The translations under genes and the position numbers were made by a program. Below, one piece after another: positions 50,457-58,470 of a stretch of DNA of 64,000 nucleotides (position 1 is its first letter; each line of letters begins with the position of its first letter). The notes under the pieces are model-generated. The model searched no databases. It worked only from the letters and a program-made list of their open reading frames with translations, and was not told the origin of the DNA. The DNA lies in assembly GCA_052266715.1 (NCBI GenBank), contig JBQPRB010000001.1; one strand, given 5' to 3'. The DNA is from Jeotgalibaca sp052266715 (GTDB lineage: Bacteria > Bacillota > Bacilli > Lactobacillales > Aerococcaceae).

Positions 50457-51728
50457 CTATGCCTCGTCTTCAATCATGGCAATATCTGCTCCTAAAGCTG
50501 TCAGTTTTTCCACGATACCATCATAACCGCGTAAAATATTTTCTACACCTGAAATTATTGTGGTACCTTTTGCCATCAATCCTGCAATGACCAAGCAAGC
50601 ACCTGCTCTCAAATCGCTTGCCTTCACTTCTGCACCTGTCATACTATTGGGTCCTTGCATAAAGATGGTGCCACTTTCCACCTTGATTCCCGCCCCCATA
50701 CGTTTTAATTCAGGAATATGATTGACACGTTTAGGATAAATCGTATCGATGATGGTTCCGTCTCCACTTGCTTTCAATAAAAGTGGTGTAATGGGCTGTT
50801 GTAGATCCGTTGCAAAACCGGGATATGGAAGTGCCTTAATATGCACCATTTTTAAGTCGTCTGATTTACGGATCAAAATACTATCTTCACCGATTTCCAT
50901 ATTGACGCCCATTTCTTCCAGCTTGGCTACAAAACCTTCCAAATGTTCCACAATCACATTTTTGATCAAAACTTCTTCGCCAACTGCAGCAGCTGCTGCC
51001 AAATAAGTTCCAGCTTCGATACGGTCTGGGATAACCGTATGACGGCAGCCATGCAAAGTGTCGACGCCATCAATGCGGATGACATCCGTTCCCGCTCCGC
51101 GGATTTTAGCACCCATATTATTCAACAACGTACAAACGTCGATAATTTCCGGTTCTTTTGCGGCATTTTCGATAACCGTACGGCCATTTGCCCGAACGGC
51201 AGCCAAAATGGTATTAATTGTTGCTCCAATTGACACAACATCCAAATAAATACGATCTCCCGTTAAACCTTCCTCAGGAGACGTTAAATAAATCGCACCC
51301 ATTTCATTGCGAACAGATGCTCCAAGTGCTTCAAAACCTTTGATATGTTGGTCAATCGGACGCGGGCCCAGATTACAGCCACCCGGAAGGCCAATGACAC
51401 CTTCACCAAACTTAGAAAGAATGGCACCCATGAAATAATAGGAAGCCCGTAAATTCTTAATTTTACCTGTCGGCATTGGAATTGAAATCATCTTTGACGG
51501 ATCAATATTCATGATTCCCGCTTCAGCATCAAAAGTTACCTCAACATTAAATTCTTCAAGAATTTCAATCAAGGAGCGTACGTCCTGGATGTCAGGAATC
51601 CCTTCAAGCGTCACCATTGAATCCGCTAGTATCGATGCAGGAATCAAAGCTACGGTACTATTTTTTGCCCCACTGATGGTAACTTCACCATTCAAGGGTT
51701 TATTCCCATTAATGATAATTTTTTTCAT
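50457..51728 (-). CDS. murA: UDP-N-acetylglucosamine 1-carboxyvinyltransferase
   Basis: EPSP-synthase-fold enzyme of 423 residues catalysing the first step of peptidoglycan synthesis. The catalytic, fosfomycin-reactive cysteine is Cys118 in LPGGCNLGPRP. ATG 51728 has GAGG 8 bases before; the frame to 51752 does not. The murA-rho order and nearby aldolase correspond to the second murA copy (murZ/murAB) of Firmicutes, so another murA is probably elsewhere. Confidence 0.95.
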   Translation of the reverse strand: MKKIIINGNKPLNGEVTISGAKNSTVALIPASILADSMVTLEGIPDIQDVRSLIEILEEFNVEVTFDAEAGIMNIDPSKMISIPMPTGKIKNLRASYYFMGAILSKFGEGVIGLPGGCNLGPRPIDQHIKGFEALGASVRNEMGAIYLTSPEEGLTGDRIYLDVVSIGATINTILAAVRANGRTVIENAAKEPEIIDVCTLLNNMGAKIRGAGTDVIRIDGVDTLHGCRHTVIPDRIEAGTYLAAAAAVGEEVLIKNVIVEHLEGFVAKLEEMGVNMEIGEDSILIRKSDDLKMVHIKALPYPGFATDLQQPITPLLLKASGDGTIIDTIYPKRVNHIPELKRMGAGIKVESGTIFMQGPNSMTGAEVKASDLRAGACLVIAGLMAKGTTIISGVENILRGYDGIVEKLTALGADIAMIEDEA

Positions 51729-51784
51729 GTAAACTGCCTCGTTTCGAATCATTAAAAATATTGTTAACTACATTCTATCAAAAT

Positions 51785-52573
51785 CTACTTTGATATGTAA
51801 ACGTTAATGGTGTTTTCAGACAAAGGCTGGTTATCCGAGAACAAATCGGGATTATCTTGTAGCATTCTTGTCAAAACTTCGGTCAATTTTACTGTATCAC
51901 AAATACGTACCTCGGCATCCCCTAATTTACCCAGCCACATGGCACCCGATTTTTGTAATACGCCATCGACTTTCCAAAAATGCTCTGACCACGATAAGCC
52001 ACAATGACGACGCGATGGCACGGATATTTTTGTTCCATCCGCCAAAACGGTGTACAACTCTTCATGCGTATCGGTCATCCGCCCTGGAATATCCAACCAC
52101 TCTTCAATACCATGAATAAATGTATTTCTGGTTAAATCTACCCCAAGCAACATAATTTTCGCTTTACGATCCAATAATTTTCCCCACACGGAGCCACGTG
52201 CACAGGGCGTATCAAACTTTTCATCTCCGCTGACAAAAGAAATCGCTTCGCTTCCCAAGGCAGCCACAGAATGCGTCGGGTGAAGGGAACGTACGACATT
52301 TTCACGTTTACGAAATAATTCAGTCAAGACTCCTACGTTTGAAGGTGAATCTACTACATGAAAATCTGGGTTTTCGGCGTTAATATATTCCCAAGTATGG
52401 GTCGGTAAAACTAACAAGCCATCTTTCATGTATGCGGTTAAACTATTTAAGACTGCATCGGGCCCGCCGGCAATTTGTCCTATACTCTTAAAAGATGAAT
52501 GAACCAATAACGTTCCTTCTTTATCCAATCCCAATTGGTCTAGCTGGTTCAGAAGATCGGTTTGCGTATACAT
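51785..52573 (-). CDS. AAC(3)-family N-acetyltransferase (YokD-like)
   Basis: Antibiotic_NAT-family protein of 262 residues. Family motifs are GTLLVHSSFKSIG, LVLPTHTWEY, HPTHSVAALG and ARGSVWGKL. The family includes aminoglycoside 3-N-acetyltransferases, but Bacillus YokD and similar chromosomal members are not proven resistance genes. The second of two ATGs (52573) is spaced best from AGAGGG. It sits between class II aldolase and murA, inside an otherwise conserved gene order, and may be a lineage-specific insertion. Confidence 0.83.
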   Translation of the reverse strand: MYTQTDLLNQLDQLGLDKEGTLLVHSSFKSIGQIAGGPDAVLNSLTAYMKDGLLVLPTHTWEYINAENPDFHVVDSPSNVGVLTELFRKRENVVRSLHPTHSVAALGSEAISFVSGDEKFDTPCARGSVWGKLLDRKAKIMLLGVDLTRNTFIHGIEEWLDIPGRMTDTHEELYTVLADGTKISVPSRRHCGLSWSEHFWKVDGVLQKSGAMWLGKLGDAEVRICDTVKLTEVLTRMLQDNPDLFSDNQPLSENTINVYISK

Positions 52574-52595
52574 CATTATCCCTCTTTACATAAAC

Positions 52596-52622
52596 GAAAA
52601 GCCGGAGCAGGAGCCCCGGCCA
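52596..52622 (-). terminator. terminator of fba
   Basis: GCCGG/CCGGC arms around a short loop, with TTTTCGTTT following on the minus strand. It lies just after the class II aldolase stop. Confidence 0.8.
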
Positions 52623-52642
52623 TTCTGATATTATTTCATTAA

Positions 52643-53500
52643 TTAAGCTTTGTTGCTTGAACCGAATACGTTCATGCGTTCGCGAACAAGTTTAACGATT
52701 GCTTCTTTACCAGGTCCAATAACTTTACGTGGGTCATAAACTTTAGAATCTGTTGCCAATTTGTCACGAACTGCTTCAGTCCATACTTGTTGGCATTCAG
52801 TATTCACGTTAATTTTTGTATGACCATATTCGATTGCTTTTGCAATTTGGTGTTGAGGAATTCCTGAACCACCATGCAATACAAGTGGTGCACCTGTCAA
52901 TTCAGAAATTTCTTTCATTTCGTCGAATCCTAGTTTAGGTTCGCCAGAATAAGGTCCATGAACGGATCCTAAAGCAGCTGCCAAAGCATCGACATTGCCT
53001 TCTTTAACCATGCGCAAGCATTCTTGTGGATCTGCATATTGGATTCCGCCTGTGATACCATCTTCAGTACCACCAACCGTTCCAACTTCAGCTTCTACAG
53101 AAGCTCCTTTGGAATGTGCGTATTCTACAACTTTTTTAGTATTTTCAATGTTTTCATCGATTGGATGATGAGACATATCAATCATTACAGATGAATAGCC
53201 TGCATCGATTGCTGATTTACAGCTGTCATAACTTGTACCATGGTCTAAATGTAGTGCAACTGGCACTGTAATATCCATTGTTTCCAATAATGCACTAACC
53301 ATAGATGCTACGACTAAATGTCCACCCATATATTTTGCAGCGCCTTCAGAAACTCCCAAAATAACAGGTGAATTTTCTGCTTGAGCAGCTTCAAGAACAG
53401 CTTGTGTCCATTCTAGGTTGTTAATATTGAATTGCCCCACTGCGTACTTACCTTCTAAAGCTTTGTTTAACATCTCTGTCATACTTACTAAACGACTCAT
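52643..53500 (-). CDS. fba: fructose-bisphosphate aldolase, class II
   Basis: Zinc-dependent aldolase of 285 residues. Metal and substrate motifs: LHLDHGTS near residue 84, EAEVGTVGG, ALGSVHGPY and LHGGSGIP. It is the main glycolytic aldolase in Firmicutes. AAGGAGG precedes ATG 53500. Gene order with rpoE and murA is conserved. It is unrelated to the class I enzyme at 21066-21962. Confidence 0.96.
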   Translation of the reverse strand: MSRLVSMTEMLNKALEGKYAVGQFNINNLEWTQAVLEAAQAENSPVILGVSEGAAKYMGGHLVVASMVSALLETMDITVPVALHLDHGTSYDSCKSAIDAGYSSVMIDMSHHPIDENIENTKKVVEYAHSKGASVEAEVGTVGGTEDGITGGIQYADPQECLRMVKEGNVDALAAALGSVHGPYSGEPKLGFDEMKEISELTGAPLVLHGGSGIPQHQIAKAIEYGHTKINVNTECQQVWTEAVRDKLATDSKVYDPRKVIGPGKEAIVKLVRERMNVFGSSNKA

Positions 53501-54103
53501 GTTTCTGCCTCCTTGGTATTCCTAAAAAATCTGTGGTGTTTGGACTTACTAACATAATAATTCTACCAAACATTTGTGTTTATGACCACCGAAATCGCTA
53601 ACTATTTATTGTAGTGTAATATTTGTGCACCAAAAAAATTTTATTTTCATAAATTAAAATCATTCAATTTCTTGGTAATCAACATACAAAATAACACAAT
53701 AGGGCGAACTTAGGTCAATATTCCTGTAGTAGTAGTTCGGTTTTTTATATAACTCATGTAATAAAGAGCTTTTAATAAAAGCAAAGTTCGCTATTTTAAA
53801 CACAGTGTTCTAAACTTACGTTAATAGGGTAATTACAATAATATTATATCCTCATTCTTTTATAAGCCATTAACAGTGAGTAAACAGCAGCTCGCTACGT
53901 TTTATACTTGCTTAAAATAAATGATAGGGTTTTCTAAGCGAATTTTTTTCTTGGTTATGCATAAAAAGTTTAGCCTCTCGTATTGACCTTGTATATCTGT
54001 TGAAAATGGCTTCAGACAGCCTTTTTTCGAATTGTTTAGCATAAAAAAATTGCAGGGCTCGATAATGATAATCGTCTAATAATGTAAACCTTTTCATTAA
54101 AAT
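53501..54103. other. intergenic region upstream of fba
   Basis: About 600 AT-rich bases. It must contain the fba promoter, which I could not define. CGAACT at 53705 and AGTTCG at 53734 and 53785 form partial inverted repeats; the last two are 51 bases apart, perhaps a decayed relative of the 51-bp arrays. A 61-codon minus-strand frame (53912-54097, MKRFTLLDDY...) lacks a ribosome site and is not called as a gene. Confidence 0.4.
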
Positions 54104-54148
54104 AAAAAAAGAAACTCAAAACCACTGTAAGTGATTTTGAGTTCTTTT
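54104..54148 (-). terminator. terminator of rpoE
   Basis: GAACTCAAAATCACT and its near-complement form a 15-bp stem, followed on the minus strand by seven Ts. Confidence 0.9.
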
Positions 54149-54159
54149 ACGGAAAAAGA

Positions 54160-54735
54160 CTATACTTCCTCTTCTTCCTCTTCTTCTTCGAAATCGTCAT
54201 CGATTAGAGTTAAATCTTCTTCAATGCTTTCTGGAACGTCATCTAAATCTTCGTCCAGTTCGCCATCTAAATCATCGTCTTCTACTTCGACTTCTTCTTC
54301 ATCTGCTTCAATTTCTTCGTCATCTTCGTCAGCTACAAATGTATCTTCTGGATCATCGTCGTTATAGTCGATTACATCGTCATCTTCAGATGTCGCAAAA
54401 GCATTAAGTTTCTTGCGTTTCTTACGACGAACTTGAACTTCTTCTTCATCAATTGTAGACAAAATCTCTTCATCAATTGAGTCGATTGGATACCATGAAC
54501 GTAAACCCCAACGGTTATCTCCCAAGGAGATGAAACTACCGTCAACATTCAAGTTTGTATAGAAACGTGTCATTTTGCTATCTAGTTCTGCTTCAGACAA
54601 ACCTAAATATTCTTGAACTCGACCTAATAAATCGTTGAAATCCAAGACTTCTCCAGTTGTCTCCAAAATCTCATGCGCCACTTCAATCATTGATAATTCG
54701 TTTTTGTTTGTACCATCTAAATCGGTTAGCTTCAC
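54160..54735 (-). CDS. rpoE: RNA polymerase delta subunit
   Basis: Delta subunit of 191 residues. The folded N-terminal domain (about 1-90) ends in NLNVDGSFISLGDNRWGLRSWYP; the C-terminal half is almost wholly Asp and Glu and is disordered. It speeds recycling and selectivity of RNA polymerase. GTG 54735 follows AAAGGA; TTG 54753 is the longer alternative. It lies between DUF1934 and fba, as in related bacteria. Confidence 0.94.
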   Translation of the reverse strand: MKLTDLDGTNKNELSMIEVAHEILETTGEVLDFNDLLGRVQEYLGLSEAELDSKMTRFYTNLNVDGSFISLGDNRWGLRSWYPIDSIDEEILSTIDEEEVQVRRKKRKKLNAFATSEDDDVIDYNDDDPEDTFVADEDDEEIEADEEEVEVEDDDLDGELDEDLDDVPESIEEDLTLIDDDFEEEEEEEEV

Positions 54736-54779
54736 GGTGCCACGTCCTTTCAAAAACTGTACTCCTAATCATACAATAA

Positions 54780-55187
54780 TTAGGTAGTAAATTGCAACGA
54801 CATTTCGTAATTCCCAAGTGATTGTTCACCAGTTCCGATGGTATACATCACTTGTACATATCCAGAAAAAGGGTGTTCTTTGTAATTCTGCAGCATTTGC
54901 TTCGTTTCGGTTTCGATTTCCACTAGTCCTGCTTGGGTGGGAATTTGCGCTGAGCCCCTGCCTTCAGAATCAAAAGCGAGGCGGGATAGCAATTCCTCTC
55001 CTTGTCGGCGAATAACTGTCATCTTTCCTACCCGGGATAATTTGATCGTCACTTTACTTTGGGTTCCTGATTCTTCATAGCGCAAATATAACCATTCGCC
55101 CATTTGGACAATTTGTCCCTGTCCTTCATAAACGAAAACTTCTTGTTGACCATCTTGTACAATCTTTGTCTCCAAGCGATATTCCAT
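54780..55187 (-). CDS. DUF1934 (YwiB-like) beta-barrel protein
   Basis: Small protein of 135 residues of the YwiB family, predicted lipocalin-like beta barrel with alternating short strands and LYLRYEESG. The function is not known. ATG 55187 follows AAGGAA; the frame to 55220 has no site. It is 44 bases upstream of rpoE on the same strand and divergent from lipL. Confidence 0.85.
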   Translation of the reverse strand: MEYRLETKIVQDGQQEVFVYEGQGQIVQMGEWLYLRYEESGTQSKVTIKLSRVGKMTVIRRQGEELLSRLAFDSEGRGSAQIPTQAGLVEIETETKQMLQNYKEHPFSGYVQVMYTIGTGEQSLGNYEMSLQFTT

Positions 55188-55290
55188 TATCGTTCCTTTT
55201 TGTACCGGCAAATCAGACACTTCCTTTACTTACACTTTACCTCCCTAGTATAACTTTTTAAGTTGAACGCGGTCAACAAAAGAAGAAGTT

Positions 55291-55299
55291 TGCTATAAT
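55291..55299 (+). promoter_or_regulatory. extended -10 promoter of lipL
   Basis: TGCTATAAT at 55291-55299 is a perfect extended -10. It overlaps ATG 55298, which therefore cannot be in the transcript; the next in-frame ATG at 55334 has a ribosome site. Confidence 0.6.
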
Positions 55300-55333
55300 G
55301 AATAAAATATCTTTTTTAGACAGGAATGGAATT

Positions 55334-56149
55334 ATGACAAACTCTTTCATATATGATCATGTGCCAAGTGAATTACAAGGCGACTCTCTTTTTCATTTTG
55401 CAATGGGGGATGCATTAATTCGCGAGGTGAATAGAAAGCCCCAACAGACAATGCTGCATTTTTGGCCCATCGACAATATGATTATTTTAGGGATGGTTGA
55501 TACGAAGCTACCCTATTTATCAGATGCCATTGCCACGCTACAGGAAGCTGGCTACACCGTTGTCGTTCGCCCTGCAGGAGGCTTGGCTGTTGTTTCTGAT
55601 CCAGGAATATTGAACTTTTCAATTATTTTGGCGGAACCCGCCGACACAAAAATTTCGATTGATGAAGGCTACGAAATCATGGTTAAAGTGATTCAACGTA
55701 CTTTTGCTTCTTTTGGTAAAAATATTGAAGCTTATGAAATAAGCGATTCATACTGCCCCGGCAAATTCGATCTCAGCATCGACGGTAAAAAATTTGCAGG
55801 AATTGCCCAACGCCGGTTTAAGAATGGTATCGGAGTCATGATTTATTTAAGCGTGACAGGCGATCAAGCAAAGCGTGGCCAGACGATTCGGGAATTTTAT
55901 CAAACTGGGTTAAAGGATGAAGAAACGCGTTGGTCTTACCCTGATGTAGACCCTGATTGCATGGCTAATTTAAGTGATTTACTGGGTGTTGATTTGACGG
56001 TAGACACGGTCAAGGAAATGATTCTTGAAACGGTGAAAAAAGAACAGGATGTACTCCCCGGATATTTTAACGCGGAATTGTTGGCAGATTATCACGTTGG
56101 CTATGAAAAAATGCAAAAAAGGAATGACCAAATTTTCAACAAGGGGTGA
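55334..56149 (+). CDS. lipL: octanoyl-[GcvH]:protein N-octanoyltransferase
   Basis: Lipoate-protein ligase-fold amidotransferase of 271 residues. It closely follows Bacillus LipL: VVVRPAGGLAVV, the catalytic cysteine in SYCPGKFDLS, and KKFAGIAQRR. LipL moves octanoyl groups from GcvH to E2 subunits. ATG 55334 is chosen because ATG 55298 overlaps the -10 element. The end overlaps the frame of the following HD gene. LplA-type ligase is the alternative, but the cysteine motif favours LipL. Confidence 0.88.
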   Translation: MTNSFIYDHVPSELQGDSLFHFAMGDALIREVNRKPQQTMLHFWPIDNMIILGMVDTKLPYLSDAIATLQEAGYTVVVRPAGGLAVVSDPGILNFSIILAEPADTKISIDEGYEIMVKVIQRTFASFGKNIEAYEISDSYCPGKFDLSIDGKKFAGIAQRRFKNGIGVMIYLSVTGDQAKRGQTIREFYQTGLKDEETRWSYPDVDPDCMANLSDLLGVDLTVDTVKEMILETVKKEQDVLPGYFNAELLADYHVGYEKMQKRNDQIFNKG

Positions 56150-56154
56150 ACGGC

Positions 56155-57519
56155 ATGCAAAACTTCTATACCACTACCATGCTTCCAAAAGAAAAAGTGT
56201 TCCGGGATCCGGTTCATGGCTACATCCATATCCAACACCGTGTCATTCTGGATTTAATCAATACGAAGGAATTCCAGCGTCTGCGTCGTATCAAGCAGCT
56301 TGGGACTTCCTCTTTAACGTTTCATGGTGCTGAACACTCGCGTTTCAATCACTCGTTAGGGGTTTATGAAATAGCGCGGCGTATTTGCGATAAGTTCATC
56401 CGAAACTACCCTTCCATGGAAAAAGGCGACGGCCTTTGGGATGACAGAGAGCGTTTGGTTACTTTGTGTGCCGCTTTATTGCATGACTTGGGACACGGTC
56501 CCTTTTCCCATACGTTTGAAAAGATTTTCGATACCGATCATGAAGCAGTAACCATTGCGATTATTCTTTCACCTAACACTGAAATCAATGCTGTTTTACG
56601 TGAGGTAGGGCATGATTTCCCCAATCAGGTTGCTTCGGTCATTGCCAAGGAATATCCAAACCCACAAGTGGTGCAAATGATTTCCAGCCAAATTGATGCG
56701 GACCGCATGGATTATTTATTGCGTGACGCTTATTACTCGGGCGTTACTTATGGAACGTTTGATTTAACACGGATACTACGGGTTATTCGACCAAGTTTGA
56801 ATGGGATTGTGTTTGATATCTCCGGGATGCATGCAGTTGAAGATTACGTGGTTAGTCGCTATCAAATGTACATGCAAGTTTATTTCCACCCTGTTTCACG
56901 CGGGATGGAAGTTATCTTGTATCATTTAATGAAACGGGCAAAAGATATATATATGGACGAGACACAAGAGTTGGTATATTCTGCCAGCTTCCTGGAACCA
57001 TTTTTCCGCCAGGATTGGACGCTCGAAGATTATTTACGGTTGGATGATGGTGTATTGACCACCTACTTCAATCACTGGATGGATGAAAATGATCCAACCT
57101 TAAGTGATTTGGCAGATCGTTTCCTGAACCGGAAGCCGTTCAAATCGGTGCGCTTCGACCGGAAGCGCGATTTGGGAACGGTAGAAAAATTGCAATCTCT
57201 CATCAGGGATATGGGTTATAATCCAGACTACTATACTTCTTCCAACAACAGCTTCGATTTGCCGTATGATTTGTATCGTCCCGGACAAGTCAGTAGCAAA
57301 ACGCAAATTGAATTCATGCAAAAGAATGGTGAAATTATTGAGCTATCGGAAGTGAGTGCCATTGTATCATCGTTGACCGGAAAGTTTCGTGGCGATGAGC
57401 GTTTGTATTTCCCGCGTGAAATCACACATGGATTCTCCCAAGAAGGCATTAATTTGTTTGATAATTTGGCGGATGAATTCCGCAGCTATATTGAAAATGA
57501 TGAAATTATTACTAAATAA
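56155..57519 (+). CDS. HD-domain phosphohydrolase (YwfO-like, dGTPase family)
   Basis: HD-superfamily protein of 454 residues. The metal motif is GAEHSRFNHSLG, then ALLHDLGHGPFSHTFE and SSQIDADRMDYLLRD. SAMHD1/dGTPase-like relatives in Firmicutes hydrolyse dNTPs. ATG 56155 follows AAGGGGTG at 6 bases; GTG 56146 overlaps lipL. It is co-transcribed with lipL and followed by the repeat array and a bidirectional terminator. Confidence 0.88.
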   Translation: MQNFYTTTMLPKEKVFRDPVHGYIHIQHRVILDLINTKEFQRLRRIKQLGTSSLTFHGAEHSRFNHSLGVYEIARRICDKFIRNYPSMEKGDGLWDDRERLVTLCAALLHDLGHGPFSHTFEKIFDTDHEAVTIAIILSPNTEINAVLREVGHDFPNQVASVIAKEYPNPQVVQMISSQIDADRMDYLLRDAYYSGVTYGTFDLTRILRVIRPSLNGIVFDISGMHAVEDYVVSRYQMYMQVYFHPVSRGMEVILYHLMKRAKDIYMDETQELVYSASFLEPFFRQDWTLEDYLRLDDGVLTTYFNHWMDENDPTLSDLADRFLNRKPFKSVRFDRKRDLGTVEKLQSLIRDMGYNPDYYTSSNNSFDLPYDLYRPGQVSSKTQIEFMQKNGEIIELSEVSAIVSSLTGKFRGDERLYFPREITHGFSQEGINLFDNLADEFRSYIENDEIITK

Positions 57520-57527
57520 GACTCGGA

Positions 57528-57669
57528 TGTGGCGTTAAGAAAAAACTTTTTCGGCGAACGCCGCTTTTTTCGCAAAAGTGCGGCTTTTAGGAATGCTAAC
57601 CGCAACTTAACGCCGCACTTTCGCCCGAAATGCGGCGTTAAGCACCTTTCAGAAGAGCTAATCGCCGCA
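57528..57669. repeat. 51-bp-period alternating-word array D (TGCGGCGTT)
   Basis: Same word as array C. Forward copies at 57528 (TGTGGCGTT), 57579 (TGCGGCTTT) and 57631 (TGCGGCGTT); reverse copies at 57557 (AACGCCGCT), 57609 (AACGCCGCA) and 57661 (ATCGCCGCA). Steps are 29, 22, 30, 22, 30 bases. Loops and linkers do not match array C. It begins 9 bases after the HD gene stop, in a convergent intergenic space. Confidence 0.85.
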
Positions 57670-57675
57670 CCACAC

Positions 57676-57715
57676 AAAAACAGCGTGAGACCATTACGGC
57701 TCACGCTGTTTTTTG
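57676..57715. terminator. bidirectional terminator between HD gene and folT
   Basis: AAAAACAGCGTGAG and CTCACGCTGTTTTTT form a 13-14-bp stem with runs of A and T on both sides. Confidence 0.92.
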
Positions 57716-58264
57716 TTATTTATTTCGCCACTTAATAGGATATTCAGCTAGCATACGCTGAATGGATGGATTTCCCGTGATCCAGTAAATGATCGCCACT
57801 TCAATTGGCAAGGTCAAAATGTTTTCAAACAAACGAATGGGTAGCATGCCCCAAAAAGCTTGATCGTACAGGATATACAACCAAAGCGAGTTCAATCCAA
57901 CATTAACCAGCGCTGTTACCGCAAAATTTGCCCAAACCAGACGTCCTAGTGTCAGACGTTTTTTGTATAAAATCAACGCATAAATCATCGGACCGATTGC
58001 AGCAGAAAGAGTGAATCCCGGTGAAAATGGGAAACCCTTTGGAAACAGGAAGAATCCGAGTAAATCGGCACCTGCTCCTGAAAATGCACTGACCCAGGGA
58101 CCGTACATGATGGCCAGCAATACCGTTGGAATGAACGTAAAGCTAACCCGGATAAATTGTGTTTCGATTGCTAAAAAGCGTGTTAATACAACTTTAATAG
58201 CAATCATCAGACCAATGACAGCAATGTCCTTGGCTGAAAATTGACGTGACGAATTCTTAGTCAT
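57716..58264 (-). CDS. folT: FolT, folate ECF transporter S-component
   Basis: Hydrophobic protein of 182 residues with about six membrane segments and the S-component features of FolT, including FTFIPTVLLAIMYGPW and SGAGADLLGFFLFP. It takes up folate with a shared ECF module. ATG 58264 follows AAGGAG at 9 bases; the frame to 58384 crosses the riboswitch. A THF riboswitch in the leader confirms the ligand class. Confidence 0.95.
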   Translation of the reverse strand: MTKNSSRQFSAKDIAVIGLMIAIKVVLTRFLAIETQFIRVSFTFIPTVLLAIMYGPWVSAFSGAGADLLGFFLFPKGFPFSPGFTLSAAIGPMIYALILYKKRLTLGRLVWANFAVTALVNVGLNSLWLYILYDQAFWGMLPIRLFENILTLPIEVAIIYWITGNPSIQRMLAEYPIKWRNK

Positions 58265-58300
58265 CGACAGCAACTCCTTCTTAGAGTCGCTACAAATTAT

Positions 58301-58410
58301 GCAGCGAATGCGAGAACAAAACCGCAAGCAGAGATTTTTAGCTCCTGCTTTTCGTTCGGGGGCAACATCCCATCCACCCGACACTTAACGCTTTGTTTTC
58401 TACTCTGGTT
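58301..58410 (-). ncRNA. THF (folate) riboswitch controlling folT
   Basis: On the minus strand the conserved THF class I blocks occur in order: CAGAGTAGA, GCGTTAAGTG, GGATGGGATGTTGCC and GAACGAA, with AAAACAAA/TTTTGTT and CAG/CTG pairings closing the helices. It aligns by memory with the Streptococcus mutans folT element. The ribosome site lies about 30 bases downstream. Confidence 0.9.
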
Positions 58411-58470
58411 TTTATTTCCCTTACGGGATTGGTTTATTTTACGACGGTTTATTAAAAAACACAACATCAT

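Noticed and set aside
53704..53790. sixth 51-bp array upstream of fba
   Set aside because: Two AGTTCG copies are 51 bases apart and one inverse copy exists, but the next forward copies are absent at the expected places; too weak to call.
53912..54097. 61-codon minus-strand frame upstream of fba
   Set aside because: No ribosome site, no family match and an AT-rich intergenic setting; described within the intergenic entry instead.
54131..54367. Ser-rich plus-strand frame opposite the rpoE acidic tail
   Set aside because: It is the complement of Asp/Glu codons in the delta subunit and not a real protein.
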